Below, piece by piece: positions 42,631-51,231 of a stretch of 64,000 nucleotides of DNA (positions within the stretch are counted from its first letter, which is position 1; each line of letters begins with the position of its first letter). The notes under the pieces were generated by a model. That model ran no database searches, was not told where the DNA came from, and saw only the letters and a program-made list of their open reading frames with translations. The stretch lies in assembly GCF_900106785.1 (NCBI RefSeq), contig NZ_LT629843.1:268291-332290 (forward strand), in the 5' to 3' direction. Source of the DNA: Prevotellamassilia timonensis (GTDB taxonomy: Bacteria > Bacteroidota > Bacteroidia > Bacteroidales > Bacteroidaceae). Position numbers and translations under genes: made by a program.

Positions 42631-45285
42631 ATGAAATACAACTCACGCAAACTGCTCATCTTGATGGCTATGGCCGCACCGCTGGCCACCGCCGCACAAG
42701 CACAGACCGCAGAGGGTGACAACAACGACAACAAGCCCGTCATCACCTACACGGCCAACCACCCTCGCTATGTGCTGGGAGGCCTCACCGTGGACGAGAT
42801 GAAAGGCTACGACAACGACTACCTGCTCAACATATCGGGCCTCAACGTGGGCGACACCTACGAAATTCCCGGGCCCGACATCAGCGAGGCCGTGCGACGC
42901 TATTGGAACCAAAAAATCTTTTCGAACGTTGAGATTGTGGCCGACAGCATTGTCGACGGCAAAGCTTACCTGCACATCAAACTCACCGCACAACCACGCA
43001 TATCGAGCATACGATACACCGGCGTCAAAAAGTCGGAACGCGAGGACTGCGAAAAGATTATCGGCTTTCAGCCCGGCAACCAAATCACCACCGACATGGT
43101 GAACCGCGCCGAGCACTACATCAAGAAGCACTTTGTGGAGAAGGGCTTCAAAAACTGCGAGGTGCACATCACACAACGCGAGGACGTGACGGGCGACAAC
43201 CGCGTGCTGGTGGATATCGACATCAACAAGAACGAAAAGGTGAAGGTGCACAAAATCTTCATCACCGGAGCCAACCCCAAGCACGTGGCAAAACTCAAGC
43301 GCGCCATGAAAAAGACGCACGAAAAGAGCTTTGTCAACATGTTCCGCTCAAAGAAGTTCCTGCCCGAAAAGTATGACGAGGACAAGGGGCTGCTCATTGA
43401 AAAACTCAACGAATGGGGCTACCGCGACGCACTCATCACGGCCGACAGCGTGCAAACCATCGACCAAAAGCACGTCAACATTCACCTCAACGTCTACGAG
43501 GGCACCAAGTACTATGTGCGCAACATCTCGTGGGTGGGCAACACCGTGTACAACTCCGACCTCCTGCAGCGCATCTTACAGCTCAACAAGGGCGATGTCT
43601 ACAACCAGACACTCATGGAGAAACGCCTTACGAGCGACGACGACGCCGTGGGCAACCTCTACTATAACAACGGCTACGTGTTCTACCGCCTCGACCCCGT
43701 CGAGGTAAACGTCGTGGGCGACTCCATCGACCTCGAAATGCGCATTCGCGAGGGCCAGCAGGCCACATTCAACCATGTGCGCATCGCCGGCAACACACGT
43801 GTGTACGAAAACGTCATACGACGCGAACTGCGCACAAAACCGGGCGACCTCTTCTCAATGGAGAGCATCAAGCGCTCTATTCAGGACCTCGCACAAATGA
43901 ACCAGTTCGACCCCGAAGCGCTGCAGTCACAGTTTGGCCAAAGCGGCATCAAGCCCGACCCCGTGAGCGGCACCGTCGACCTCAACTACCCACTCACCTC
44001 AAAGGGCGGCGACCAAATCGAACTCTCGGCAGGCTGGGGACAGACCGGTATCGTGGGACGCGTAGGACTGAAGTTCACCAACTTCTCAGTGCAGAACCTC
44101 TTCCGCAAGGGCTACAAACGCGCCGGCTTCATACCGCAGGGCGACGGACAGACGCTCTCGCTGCAAGTGCAAACCAACGGTACTTACTACCAAAACTACG
44201 GACTCAGTTTCCTCGAACCATGGCTCGGCGGAAAACGCCCCAACCAGCTCTCTTTCAACATATCATACAGCAAGCAGAGTGATGTAAACTCCAACTACAT
44301 CAACCAAAACTACTACAACAACCTCTACAACTACGCTTACGGCTACGGCACAAGCTCCAACTACTACACCGACGCCTACGACCCCGACAAGTACGTCAAG
44401 ATGATTAACCTCAGCCTTGGCTTCGGCAAACGTCTGCGCTGGCCCGACGACTACTTCACCTTCATGGCCGAACTGTCGTACACACGCTACATGCTCAAGT
44501 CGTGGCAATACTTCCTCATAACCGACGGTAACTGCAACAACATCAACCTCTCGCTCTCATTGCAGCGCAACTCTACCGACCACCCCTTCTACCCGCGCAA
44601 GGGCTCTGAGTTCCTGCTACAGGCCACACTCACACCACCCTACTCGCTCTGGGACGGGCGCAACTACAAAAATCTGGCCACCAACCCACAGAGCGCCAAC
44701 TACCAAAAGGAGATGCAAGAGAAGTACCGCTGGATTGAATACCACAAGTGGAAACTCAAGTTCCGCAACTTCACAGCACTCTCAAGCGCCGTCAAGGCAC
44801 CCGTGCTCATGACACGCTTCGAAATGGGCATACTCGGTGCCTACAACCGCCACAAAAAGTCGCCTTTCGAAACCTACTACGTGGGCGGCGACGGCATGTC
44901 GGGCTATTCTACAGGCTACGCCACCGAGACCATCGGACTGCGCGGTTACGAAAACGGCTCGCTCTCGGGCAACAACTCCTACTACGGCGACGCCTACGCC
45001 TACAGCCGCATGACACTCGAACTGCGCTACCCCTTGATGCTCGAAACCTCAACCTCTATCTTTGCACTCGCATTTATCGAGGGAGGTAATGCCTGGACCG
45101 ACGTCAAAAAGTTCAACCCCCTCAACATGAAGCGCTCTGCCGGTGTAGGTGTGCGCATACTGCTCCCCATGGTGGGCCTCATGGGTATCGACTGGGCCTA
45201 TGGTTTCCAAAAGTACATCAGCGGATACTCGGGCAAGCGCGCAGGCGGTTCACAGTTCCACTTCATCATTGGCCAGGAATTCTAA
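42631..45285 (+). CDS. bamA: Outer membrane protein assembly factor BamA
   Basis: An 884-residue Omp85 protein that folds and inserts outer-membrane barrels. The signal peptide is MKYNSRKLLILMAMAAPLAT up to AQAQ. POTRA domains fill about residues 60-460 (YEIPGPDISEAVRRYWNQKI is typical of the first). The 16-strand barrel follows, starting near LSAGWGQTGIVGRVGLKFTN. The protein ends GGSQFHFIIGQEF with a terminal Phe. RGYENGSLSG in the late barrel corresponds to the conserved loop-6 VRGF/Y motif. ompH begins 18 bp downstream. Confidence 0.96.
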   Translation: MKYNSRKLLILMAMAAPLATAAQAQTAEGDNNDNKPVITYTANHPRYVLGGLTVDEMKGYDNDYLLNISGLNVGDTYEIPGPDISEAVRRYWNQKIFSNVEIVADSIVDGKAYLHIKLTAQPRISSIRYTGVKKSEREDCEKIIGFQPGNQITTDMVNRAEHYIKKHFVEKGFKNCEVHITQREDVTGDNRVLVDIDINKNEKVKVHKIFITGANPKHVAKLKRAMKKTHEKSFVNMFRSKKFLPEKYDEDKGLLIEKLNEWGYRDALITADSVQTIDQKHVNIHLNVYEGTKYYVRNISWVGNTVYNSDLLQRILQLNKGDVYNQTLMEKRLTSDDDAVGNLYYNNGYVFYRLDPVEVNVVGDSIDLEMRIREGQQATFNHVRIAGNTRVYENVIRRELRTKPGDLFSMESIKRSIQDLAQMNQFDPEALQSQFGQSGIKPDPVSGTVDLNYPLTSKGGDQIELSAGWGQTGIVGRVGLKFTNFSVQNLFRKGYKRAGFIPQGDGQTLSLQVQTNGTYYQNYGLSFLEPWLGGKRPNQLSFNISYSKQSDVNSNYINQNYYNNLYNYAYGYGTSSNYYTDAYDPDKYVKMINLSLGFGKRLRWPDDYFTFMAELSYTRYMLKSWQYFLITDGNCNNINLSLSLQRNSTDHPFYPRKGSEFLLQATLTPPYSLWDGRNYKNLATNPQSANYQKEMQEKYRWIEYHKWKLKFRNFTALSSAVKAPVLMTRFEMGILGAYNRHKKSPFETYYVGGDGMSGYSTGYATETIGLRGYENGSLSGNNSYYGDAYAYSRMTLELRYPLMLETSTSIFALAFIEGGNAWTDVKKFNPLNMKRSAGVGVRILLPMVGLMGIDWAYGFQKYISGYSGKRAGGSQFHFIIGQEF

Positions 45286-45303
45286 CAACACACTTTTACG
45301 CTC

Positions 45304-45822
45304 ATGAAAAAGTTAGCTTTATTATTGCTCATCGCCCTGTGCACCTCATTCAGTGCCAGCGCACAAAAGTTCGCCCTCGTCGACATGGAGTACATTCTCA
45401 GCAACATACCTGCCTACGAGCGTGCCAACGAGCAACTCAACCAAACCTCCAAGTCGTGGCAAGCAGAGGTCGAAGCACTCAACAACAAGGCACAAACGCT
45501 CTACAAGAACTATCAAAACGAGAGCGTCTTCCTAAGCGACGCACAAAAGAAGGAGCGCGAAAAGGCCATCGTCGACAAGGAAAAAGAGGCGGCCGACCTT
45601 AAAAAGAAATATTTCGGGCCCGAGGGCGAGCTTTACAAAAAGCGCCAAAGCCTCATCGAGCCTATACAGGACGAAATTTACAACGCCGTCAAGAGCATAG
45701 CCACCACCAAGGGCTTCCAGCTCATTCTCGACCGCGCGTCCGACAACGGCATCATATTTGCCTCACCAAGCATCGACATCAGCAACGAGGTACTCAGCAA
45801 GCTGGGCTACGACGTGCGCTAA
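45304..45822 (+). CDS. OmpH/Skp-family periplasmic chaperone
   Basis: A 172-residue Skp-like chaperone that shields unfolded outer-membrane proteins on their way to BamA. The signal peptide is MKKLALLLLIALCTSFSASA. The mature protein starts QKFALVDMEYILSNIPAYER, then has long charged helices (tentacles) at about residues 45-115, and ends with a beta segment, GFQLILDRASDNGIIFASPS. Many Bacteroidales carry two ompH copies in tandem here; only one is present. A terminator follows 26 bp after the stop. Confidence 0.92.
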   Translation: MKKLALLLLIALCTSFSASAQKFALVDMEYILSNIPAYERANEQLNQTSKSWQAEVEALNNKAQTLYKNYQNESVFLSDAQKKEREKAIVDKEKEAADLKKKYFGPEGELYKKRQSLIEPIQDEIYNAVKSIATTKGFQLILDRASDNGIIFASPSIDISNEVLSKLGYDVR

Positions 45823-45848
45823 TCCCCCCCACACTCTCTCCCCCGTCA

Positions 45849-45884
45849 TTGGCGGCATGAGGCACACAAGCCCCATGCCGCCAA
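45849..45884 (+). terminator. Terminator of the bamA-ompH operon
   Basis: TTGGCGGCATG and CATGCCGCCAA form a perfect 11-bp stem over a 14-nt loop. The following ATGCTATTTT gives a weak T-run. Confidence 0.75.
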
Positions 45885-45894
45885 ATGCTATTTT

Positions 45895-46050
45895 ACACCC
45901 GATAGGGTATAATTCACACACCGCACGCCTATTTTATACCCGTTCGGGTGCAATCTCCAATCGAAACATCAGATCAATATGAGAAGAATGAAATTGACTT
46001 GTACGAGTACATCGAACAACTGCACGATTGGAATTAACATAGTATTTTAA
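45895..46050. promoter_or_regulatory. Twin ACCCGN4GGGT operator-like palindromes and a small ORF remnant
   Basis: Two partial palindromes, TTTACACCCGATAGGGTATA near 45894 and TTTTATACCCGTTCGGGTGC near 45933, are spaced about 39 bp apart. Directly after them a frame without an ATG reads IETSDQYEKNEIDLYEYIEQ and ends HDWN then stop at about 46040. This looks like the operator and end of a lost small gene, possibly a toxin-antitoxin type regulator. The remaining 45823-46706 gap is repeats plus a promoter. Confidence 0.35.
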
Positions 46051-46065
46051 CCTGTCAATCTGACT

Positions 46066-46382
46066 ATAAACGCTACCTCTAATGGGGGCGACGCGTCTCG
46101 CGTCGGGATAGAAACAAAAGTTAAATGCAAACGCTACTACTGCTAATAATTGAGGCCTGTTTTACCGACGCGAGACGCGTCGCCCCCATTAGTGATCGCG
46201 TTTCTTCAAGCACCAACCCCGCCTCCCTACCAACAAACGCTACCTCTAATGGGGGTGACGCGTCTCGCGTCGGGATAGAAACAAAAGTTAAATACAAACG
46301 CTTCTACTGCTAATAATTGAGGCCTGCTTTCCCGACGCGAGACGCGTCGCCCCCATTAGTGATCGCGTTTCTTCAAGCACCA
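46066..46382. repeat. Nested palindromic element, tandem double unit (locus h)
   Basis: Two nearly identical units with a period of about 180 bp. All four cores carry triloop TCT/AGA; one left arm has GGGGGTGACG instead of GGGGGCGACG. The loop (AACAAAAGTTAAATGC then CTACTGCTAATAATTGAGG) is the inverse of the loop module at loci g and i. Right flanks read AGTGATCGCGTTTCTTCAAG. Confidence 0.87.
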
Positions 46383-46416
46383 ACCCCACCCACACACATC
46401 ATCAATAATAATGACA

Positions 46417-46470
46417 ACGGGCAGACATGCACCAACAGGCTGACAACCAGACGGGTACATGTCTGCCCGT
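46417..46470. repeat. 13-bp stem hairpin upstream of the BspA-like gene
   Basis: ACGGGCAGACATG pairs perfectly with CATGTCTGCCCGT over a 28-nt loop that includes AACAGGCTGACAACC. No T-run. The role is unknown. Confidence 0.5.
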
Positions 46471-46569
46471 GTCGTATGGCTACAATCAAAAAAACTTTGC
46501 CACTCATACCCATAAACGCGCCACTTAAACCCGAAAATCGACCACTTACGCACACTACGCCTTTAAGCT

Positions 46570-46601
46570 ATTGAAACGTTTGTTTATTTCCCGTAAATTT
46601 G
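46570..46601 (+). promoter_or_regulatory. Promoter of the BspA-like surface protein gene
   Basis: TTG at 46571-46573 and TAAATTTG at 46594-46601 are 20 bp apart. It lies 105 bp upstream of the ATG at 46707 and overlaps an in-frame upstream ATG at 46599, which is therefore not the start. Confidence 0.65.
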
Positions 46602-46706
46602 TGCTTGACAATATGTGGCACATACACACCAGTTAAGTGCCCGATAGAGATAATAATTATAGAGAGAACAACAAACATAACTTTCCTAACACTAACACAC
46701 ACTACT

Positions 46707-49700
46707 ATGGGAAAAACAAACGCCAAGATGTGTAGTCACAAGGCTACGCAAGTGTTACCGTTAAGTAAAGGCACGCCCGCCGTGGGCATAGCCTCAAGCA
46801 GTTATTTCGCAGCCTGCGCCCGCCACGTGGGCGCCCTCGCCCTGTTCGGCCTCATGTTCTGCCCCGTGCAGGTCATGGCCAGCCGTGCACCGCGCCTCGC
46901 CGTTGCTGACAGTTCCGAAGTAGTCAGCCCCGTGCTGCCCGACCAAGGCACCACCGCACCCACCGACTCCATCGACAATGGCGGGGCGGGCGACACCGAA
47001 GAGGTACTGCCCGATACCATTCCGTATGAGCAACTGTTGAAGCACAATAGTTGGCTTTCTACTAATAAAGAAGCCGGCACCACCACCCAACAGTCGTGGG
47101 AGATCATCTGCAGCCGCCCCACCAAGCTCACCTTCAACTATGCCTGCAATAACTACAATGCATACGGCACATTCCAAGTCACACTGAATGACAGTACCAT
47201 CATCAGTAGAGATCGCTGGAGTTCAACCGAGAGAGAACTCTATCAAATAGACTTGCCCGCAGGTCGCCATGTGCTAAAAGCATCATACAACACACGTTAC
47301 GGAAATCAATACGATCTTGAAGACGAAGCCTATTGTTACGCCGCCATCAGCGACATAGCCACCGACGATGCCCAGTCCAACGCCACAGCCTACCTTGGTG
47401 CCCTTGCAGACTTCCCTGGCCTCAAACAAGAGCTGCAAACAGCGCTCGACAACTATAACGCTGCCCCCGACGACGAGGCACTCTACAACACCATGGCCGC
47501 CACACTGAACGATGTGCGCAAAGCCGTATCGTACTATCCGCTCATTCAAAAAGACATCGTTGTAGCCGACTCTATCCTCAACGAAGGCGCCTATGTCGAC
47601 ATATCCGAAGCCGTAGCCCTTGGCCGCGCCATCGATGTCAACACCTCAACAAGTGCCGACTACCTGGCTGCATTCAACGCGCTCGAAACGAGCATTGCCG
47701 TACAAGTGTCGAGCAACCAAAAAATCGACGACTGGGCGTTCAACACCAGCCAACGCTACACCATCGACAACATGGGTTACTACCTCGACCAAGAGCACAA
47801 GGTGGCAGCCTGCACCGGCCTGCAAACCGAAGATGCCGATGTAACCAACCTCGTCATACCCTCCACTGTGCGCTACAACGGCGTTACCTATGCCGTCGTG
47901 GCCCTCTACGACAACCGTTACAACCAAAACAAAGTGCGCACACTCACCCTGCCCCGCACCTTACGCCACATCAACGACGGGGGATTGTCTGATTACCGCG
48001 CCATTACCGACCTCGAAATCCCCGCCAATGTGGAGCGCATGGGCGATTACATTGTGAACGACTGCCCACAACTGCAGCGCATCAAGGTCAATGCCGAGGT
48101 GCCGCCCACATTGGGGTCATTAGGTGTTGACAGTTACTATGAAGACGGTTACACAGCATACCGTCACCTCAGAATAGTTATCCCCCGCGAGAGCTTCCAC
48201 GCCTACCGCCTTGTCAGTGCATGGAACACCGACTACAACGTGCTCATCGGTGGCGACGAAGGCATCACTGTCAGCACAGGCAAAATTGCCGCTGGCGACC
48301 TTGGCCATGTAGTAGTAGAAGAGGCCGGCTATCTGCAAGAGGTGAACAAACTCATCATTGAGGGCGAGCTCAACGCTGACGACTGGAGCAAGATTGGGCA
48401 AATGACCAACCTCACCGAGCTCGACCTGTCAAAAGCCCTGATTGACGAAATACCAAGCTATGCATTCAACGAGCGTGGGGCCATCGACAAAGTGGTGCTG
48501 CCGCCCACTCTCAAAAAGATTGGCAGCTATGCCTTCCAAAGGACCTCACTGACATCAGTCAATATCCCCGACAATGTCGAGACCATCGAGGAAGCTGCTT
48601 TTCGTCAAATAAAGCAACTGCAAGAAGTGCATCTGCCAGACAGTCTTACATCATTAGGCCGCTACGCATTTGCAGAATGCCGCAGTTTGCGTACAGTCAA
48701 GATACCCACCAAACTTAAAGAGATTCCGTGGTATGCTTTCGACGGTTGTAAATCTCTGCAAAGTGTCGAACTGCACGACAGCATAACAGGCTTTGGCGAT
48801 TATTCTTTCAGAAGCTGCGACCTCCGCGAAATAACACTTCCCAAATCAACCACATGGATTGGCGGAAGAGCCTTTGCAGAAAATACAAATCTGAGCAAAG
48901 TGACACTCAACGAGGAACTTATCGACATTTGGGCTTATGCTTTCCAAAACACAGCCATCGACACCCTCAACTGCCCCTCTACCCTACGCAATATATATAA
49001 CGGCGCATTTGCTGGCTGCCGTAATCTGAGTCAAATAAACCTTAACGAGGGACTGACACGCATTGAAGTGTATGCATTAGCTAACAACAAGGCCACAGAA
49101 ATCGTACTTCCCAGTTCGTTGGAATATTGCTCTCAGTCTGCTTTCGACGACTGCGACAGCCTCGTCACCATCGAGGCACGCTCTGTCATGCCCCCCAACA
49201 CCGACGGCGGTTGTCCCCTGACTGGCACAGACCTCACCAAGGCCGCACTCTACGTGCCCGTATGGAGCCTTTCCGAGTATCAGTTGGCCACAGGCTGGAA
49301 CCAGTTCTACACCTTCCGCACCTCCGACTTCATGCCGCAGTACGTCAAGGTTAACAAGGACTTCTACTTCACCCTGCGCGACGAGCTCGACCCCGACTAC
49401 CGTCCCGACATCGAACTTACCGTCACCAATAACGAGATTACCGACTCGCACGACAACACCGACTACCAGCACGGCAACCTCACCATCAGCGGACGCAGCA
49501 AACTCGCTGTCAACGACTTCAGCATGGTGCTCTCGCCGTATACCAAGTACGCTTACGAGGGGGGAGATGGGTATTACTACAATGACAATTATAGATACCT
49601 CCGCCCAACCAGCCTCATTGTCAAGGGCGAGATGCGTGCCGAAAACGTCACCATCAACCTTTGGAACGCCACCAACCGCTGGCAGTTCGTGTCATTCCCC

Positions 49701-50861
49701 TTCGATGTCAAGGTGAGCGACATTGTACCCGTCGACAGCACCACCTCATGGGTAATACGCGGCCACTCGGGTGCCGAGCGCGCAGCAGGCAACACCGCTG
49801 CCGTATGGCAGAACCTCTCAGCCGACGATGTGCTGCAAGCTGGCAAGGGCTACATCATGCAGTGCTACAAGCCTGACGACAAAAACGGCAACTACTACGC
49901 CGCCCAATTCACCGTGCGCCCCCTCACCACCACCGTCAACCGTCAGCAAATATTCAATGCCGACAACCGCACCGTGGCACTTGAGGAGCACCTCGCAGAG
50001 TTTGAGCACAACCGCAGCTGGAACCTCATTGGCAATCCCTACCCAAGCTACTTCGACACCCGCTTCCTCGACTTCGGGGCGCCCTTCATGGTGTGGAACA
50101 GCAACAACCAGAACTACGAGGCTTACAGTCCGGTAGACGACAGCTACATTCTCGCACCCGCCGAGGCCTTCTTCGTGCAGCGCCCCGTCGACCAGGAGAA
50201 CATCACCTTCCTCAAGGACGGACGCCAGACCGACCGCTACGCCCGCACACTTGTAGAGGAAGAGCCGGCCAGCGCACCGCAGCGCATCAGGGCTGCCTAC
50301 GACAGCAACACCCACACCGCCGCACAGCGCACCGTGTTCAACATCACACTGGCCAAGGACGGACAGCAGGCCGACCGCACCCGCGTAGTCATCAACGAGG
50401 CTGCCACCATGCAGTACGACCTCAGCCGCGATGCCGCCAAGTTTACCGGCACCGAACCTGCCGTGTCGCAAATCTTCACCATCAACGGCGCCACACGCTA
50501 CGCCATCAACGAGCGTCCGCTCAACAATGGCCAGGCCCTGCTCGGTCTGCACTTCGGCACCGATGGCACTTACACCATCGGCCTCAGCAATCAGCCCGAC
50601 GGCCAAATCACACTTGAGGACCGCCTCACTGGCACCAAGCTGCAGCTCAACGGCACCGCAGGCTACAGCTTCACAGCCAAGGCCGGCGACAGCACCGACC
50701 GCTTTGTGCTCCACTTCGACGCTGTGGCCACGGGCATCAATGCCGCCACTACCAACGAGGCTGACCGCAACGACGACACTTACACCCTCGACGGACGCAA
50801 GGTGAACACCCCCACGGCACCGGGCCTCTACATCAAGGGTGGAAAGAAGGTTATCAAGTAG
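46707..50861 (+). CDS. BspA-type leucine-rich repeat surface protein
   Basis: A 1,384-residue surface protein. The signal sequence is unusually long: about 43 polar residues (MGKTNAKMCSHKATQ onward) precede the hydrophobic core VGALALFGLMFCPVQVMA. LRR_5-type repeats occur at about 378-452 and 572-822, with units such as LKKIGSYAFQRTSLTSVNIP and LTSLGRYAFAECRSLRTVKI. A beta-sandwich module follows (RWQFVSFPFDVKVSDI, RSWNLIGNPYPSYFD). The end, YTLDGRKVNTPTAPGLYIKG, is a T9SS-like tail. BspA relatives bind host matrix proteins or other bacteria; that role is inference. The DNA of the repeat block (about 48.1-49.1 kb) looks AT-richer than its flanks. Confidence 0.88.
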   Translation: MGKTNAKMCSHKATQVLPLSKGTPAVGIASSSYFAACARHVGALALFGLMFCPVQVMASRAPRLAVADSSEVVSPVLPDQGTTAPTDSIDNGGAGDTEEVLPDTIPYEQLLKHNSWLSTNKEAGTTTQQSWEIICSRPTKLTFNYACNNYNAYGTFQVTLNDSTIISRDRWSSTERELYQIDLPAGRHVLKASYNTRYGNQYDLEDEAYCYAAISDIATDDAQSNATAYLGALADFPGLKQELQTALDNYNAAPDDEALYNTMAATLNDVRKAVSYYPLIQKDIVVADSILNEGAYVDISEAVALGRAIDVNTSTSADYLAAFNALETSIAVQVSSNQKIDDWAFNTSQRYTIDNMGYYLDQEHKVAACTGLQTEDADVTNLVIPSTVRYNGVTYAVVALYDNRYNQNKVRTLTLPRTLRHINDGGLSDYRAITDLEIPANVERMGDYIVNDCPQLQRIKVNAEVPPTLGSLGVDSYYEDGYTAYRHLRIVIPRESFHAYRLVSAWNTDYNVLIGGDEGITVSTGKIAAGDLGHVVVEEAGYLQEVNKLIIEGELNADDWSKIGQMTNLTELDLSKALIDEIPSYAFNERGAIDKVVLPPTLKKIGSYAFQRTSLTSVNIPDNVETIEEAAFRQIKQLQEVHLPDSLTSLGRYAFAECRSLRTVKIPTKLKEIPWYAFDGCKSLQSVELHDSITGFGDYSFRSCDLREITLPKSTTWIGGRAFAENTNLSKVTLNEELIDIWAYAFQNTAIDTLNCPSTLRNIYNGAFAGCRNLSQINLNEGLTRIEVYALANNKATEIVLPSSLEYCSQSAFDDCDSLVTIEARSVMPPNTDGGCPLTGTDLTKAALYVPVWSLSEYQLATGWNQFYTFRTSDFMPQYVKVNKDFYFTLRDELDPDYRPDIELTVTNNEITDSHDNTDYQHGNLTISGRSKLAVNDFSMVLSPYTKYAYEGGDGYYYNDNYRYLRPTSLIVKGEMRAENVTINLWNATNRWQFVSFPFDVKVSDIVPVDSTTSWVIRGHSGAERAAGNTAAVWQNLSADDVLQAGKGYIMQCYKPDDKNGNYYAAQFTVRPLTTTVNRQQIFNADNRTVALEEHLAEFEHNRSWNLIGNPYPSYFDTRFLDFGAPFMVWNSNNQNYEAYSPVDDSYILAPAEAFFVQRPVDQENITFLKDGRQTDRYARTLVEEEPASAPQRIRAAYDSNTHTAAQRTVFNITLAKDGQQADRTRVVINEAATMQYDLSRDAAKFTGTEPAVSQIFTINGATRYAINERPLNNGQALLGLHFGTDGTYTIGLSNQPDGQITLEDRLTGTKLQLNGTAGYSFTAKAGDSTDRFVLHFDAVATGINAATTNEADRNDDTYTLDGRKVNTPTAPGLYIKGGKKVIK

Positions 50862-50950
50862 GATAATTGGTTTACAAGTTGACGAGTTTACAAGTTGACG
50901 GGTAAGTTAGTTTACTCAAGTTTCGGGTTTAGACGGGTGCGGCCAAAGGC

Positions 50951-51099
50951 ACCGAACGCTACCTCTAATGGGGGCGACGCGTCTCGCGTCGGGAAAACAT
51001 GCAACTATTATTAGCAGCAGTAGCGTTCGTGTCTGACCCCTATCTCTATCTCTATCCCGACGCGGGACGCGTCGCCCCCATTAGAGGTAGCGTTTCTTC
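50951..51099. repeat. Nested palindromic element inside further inverted shells (locus i)
   Basis: The left core has triloop TCT and the right core GGA (TCC), a mismatched pair. The loop is the GCAACTATTATTAGCAGC...TAGCG module. Around it lie further inverted shells: TCAAGTTTCGGGTTTA (about 50919) against TAAATCCAAAGCTTCA (about 51126), and outside those GTTTACAAGTTGACGGGTAA (50885-50905) against CCTACCTGTCAACCCGTTAA (51177 on). No gene in 50862-51231. Confidence 0.85.
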
Positions 51100-51231
51100 G
51101 CAGTGCCTAACAGACCGTGCGAACCTAAATCCAAAGCTTCAATTAGTTTACGAACTAACGGACAAGCAGGCAGACAAACCTACCTGTCAACCCGTTAACC
51201 CGTAAACCCGTCAACCAAAAACAATAAATAT

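Noticed and set aside
46066-46382. Integron attC-type recombination sites
   Set aside because: Palindromic units occur in tandem but enclose no gene cassettes, no R/L box pattern could be read and no integrase is present.
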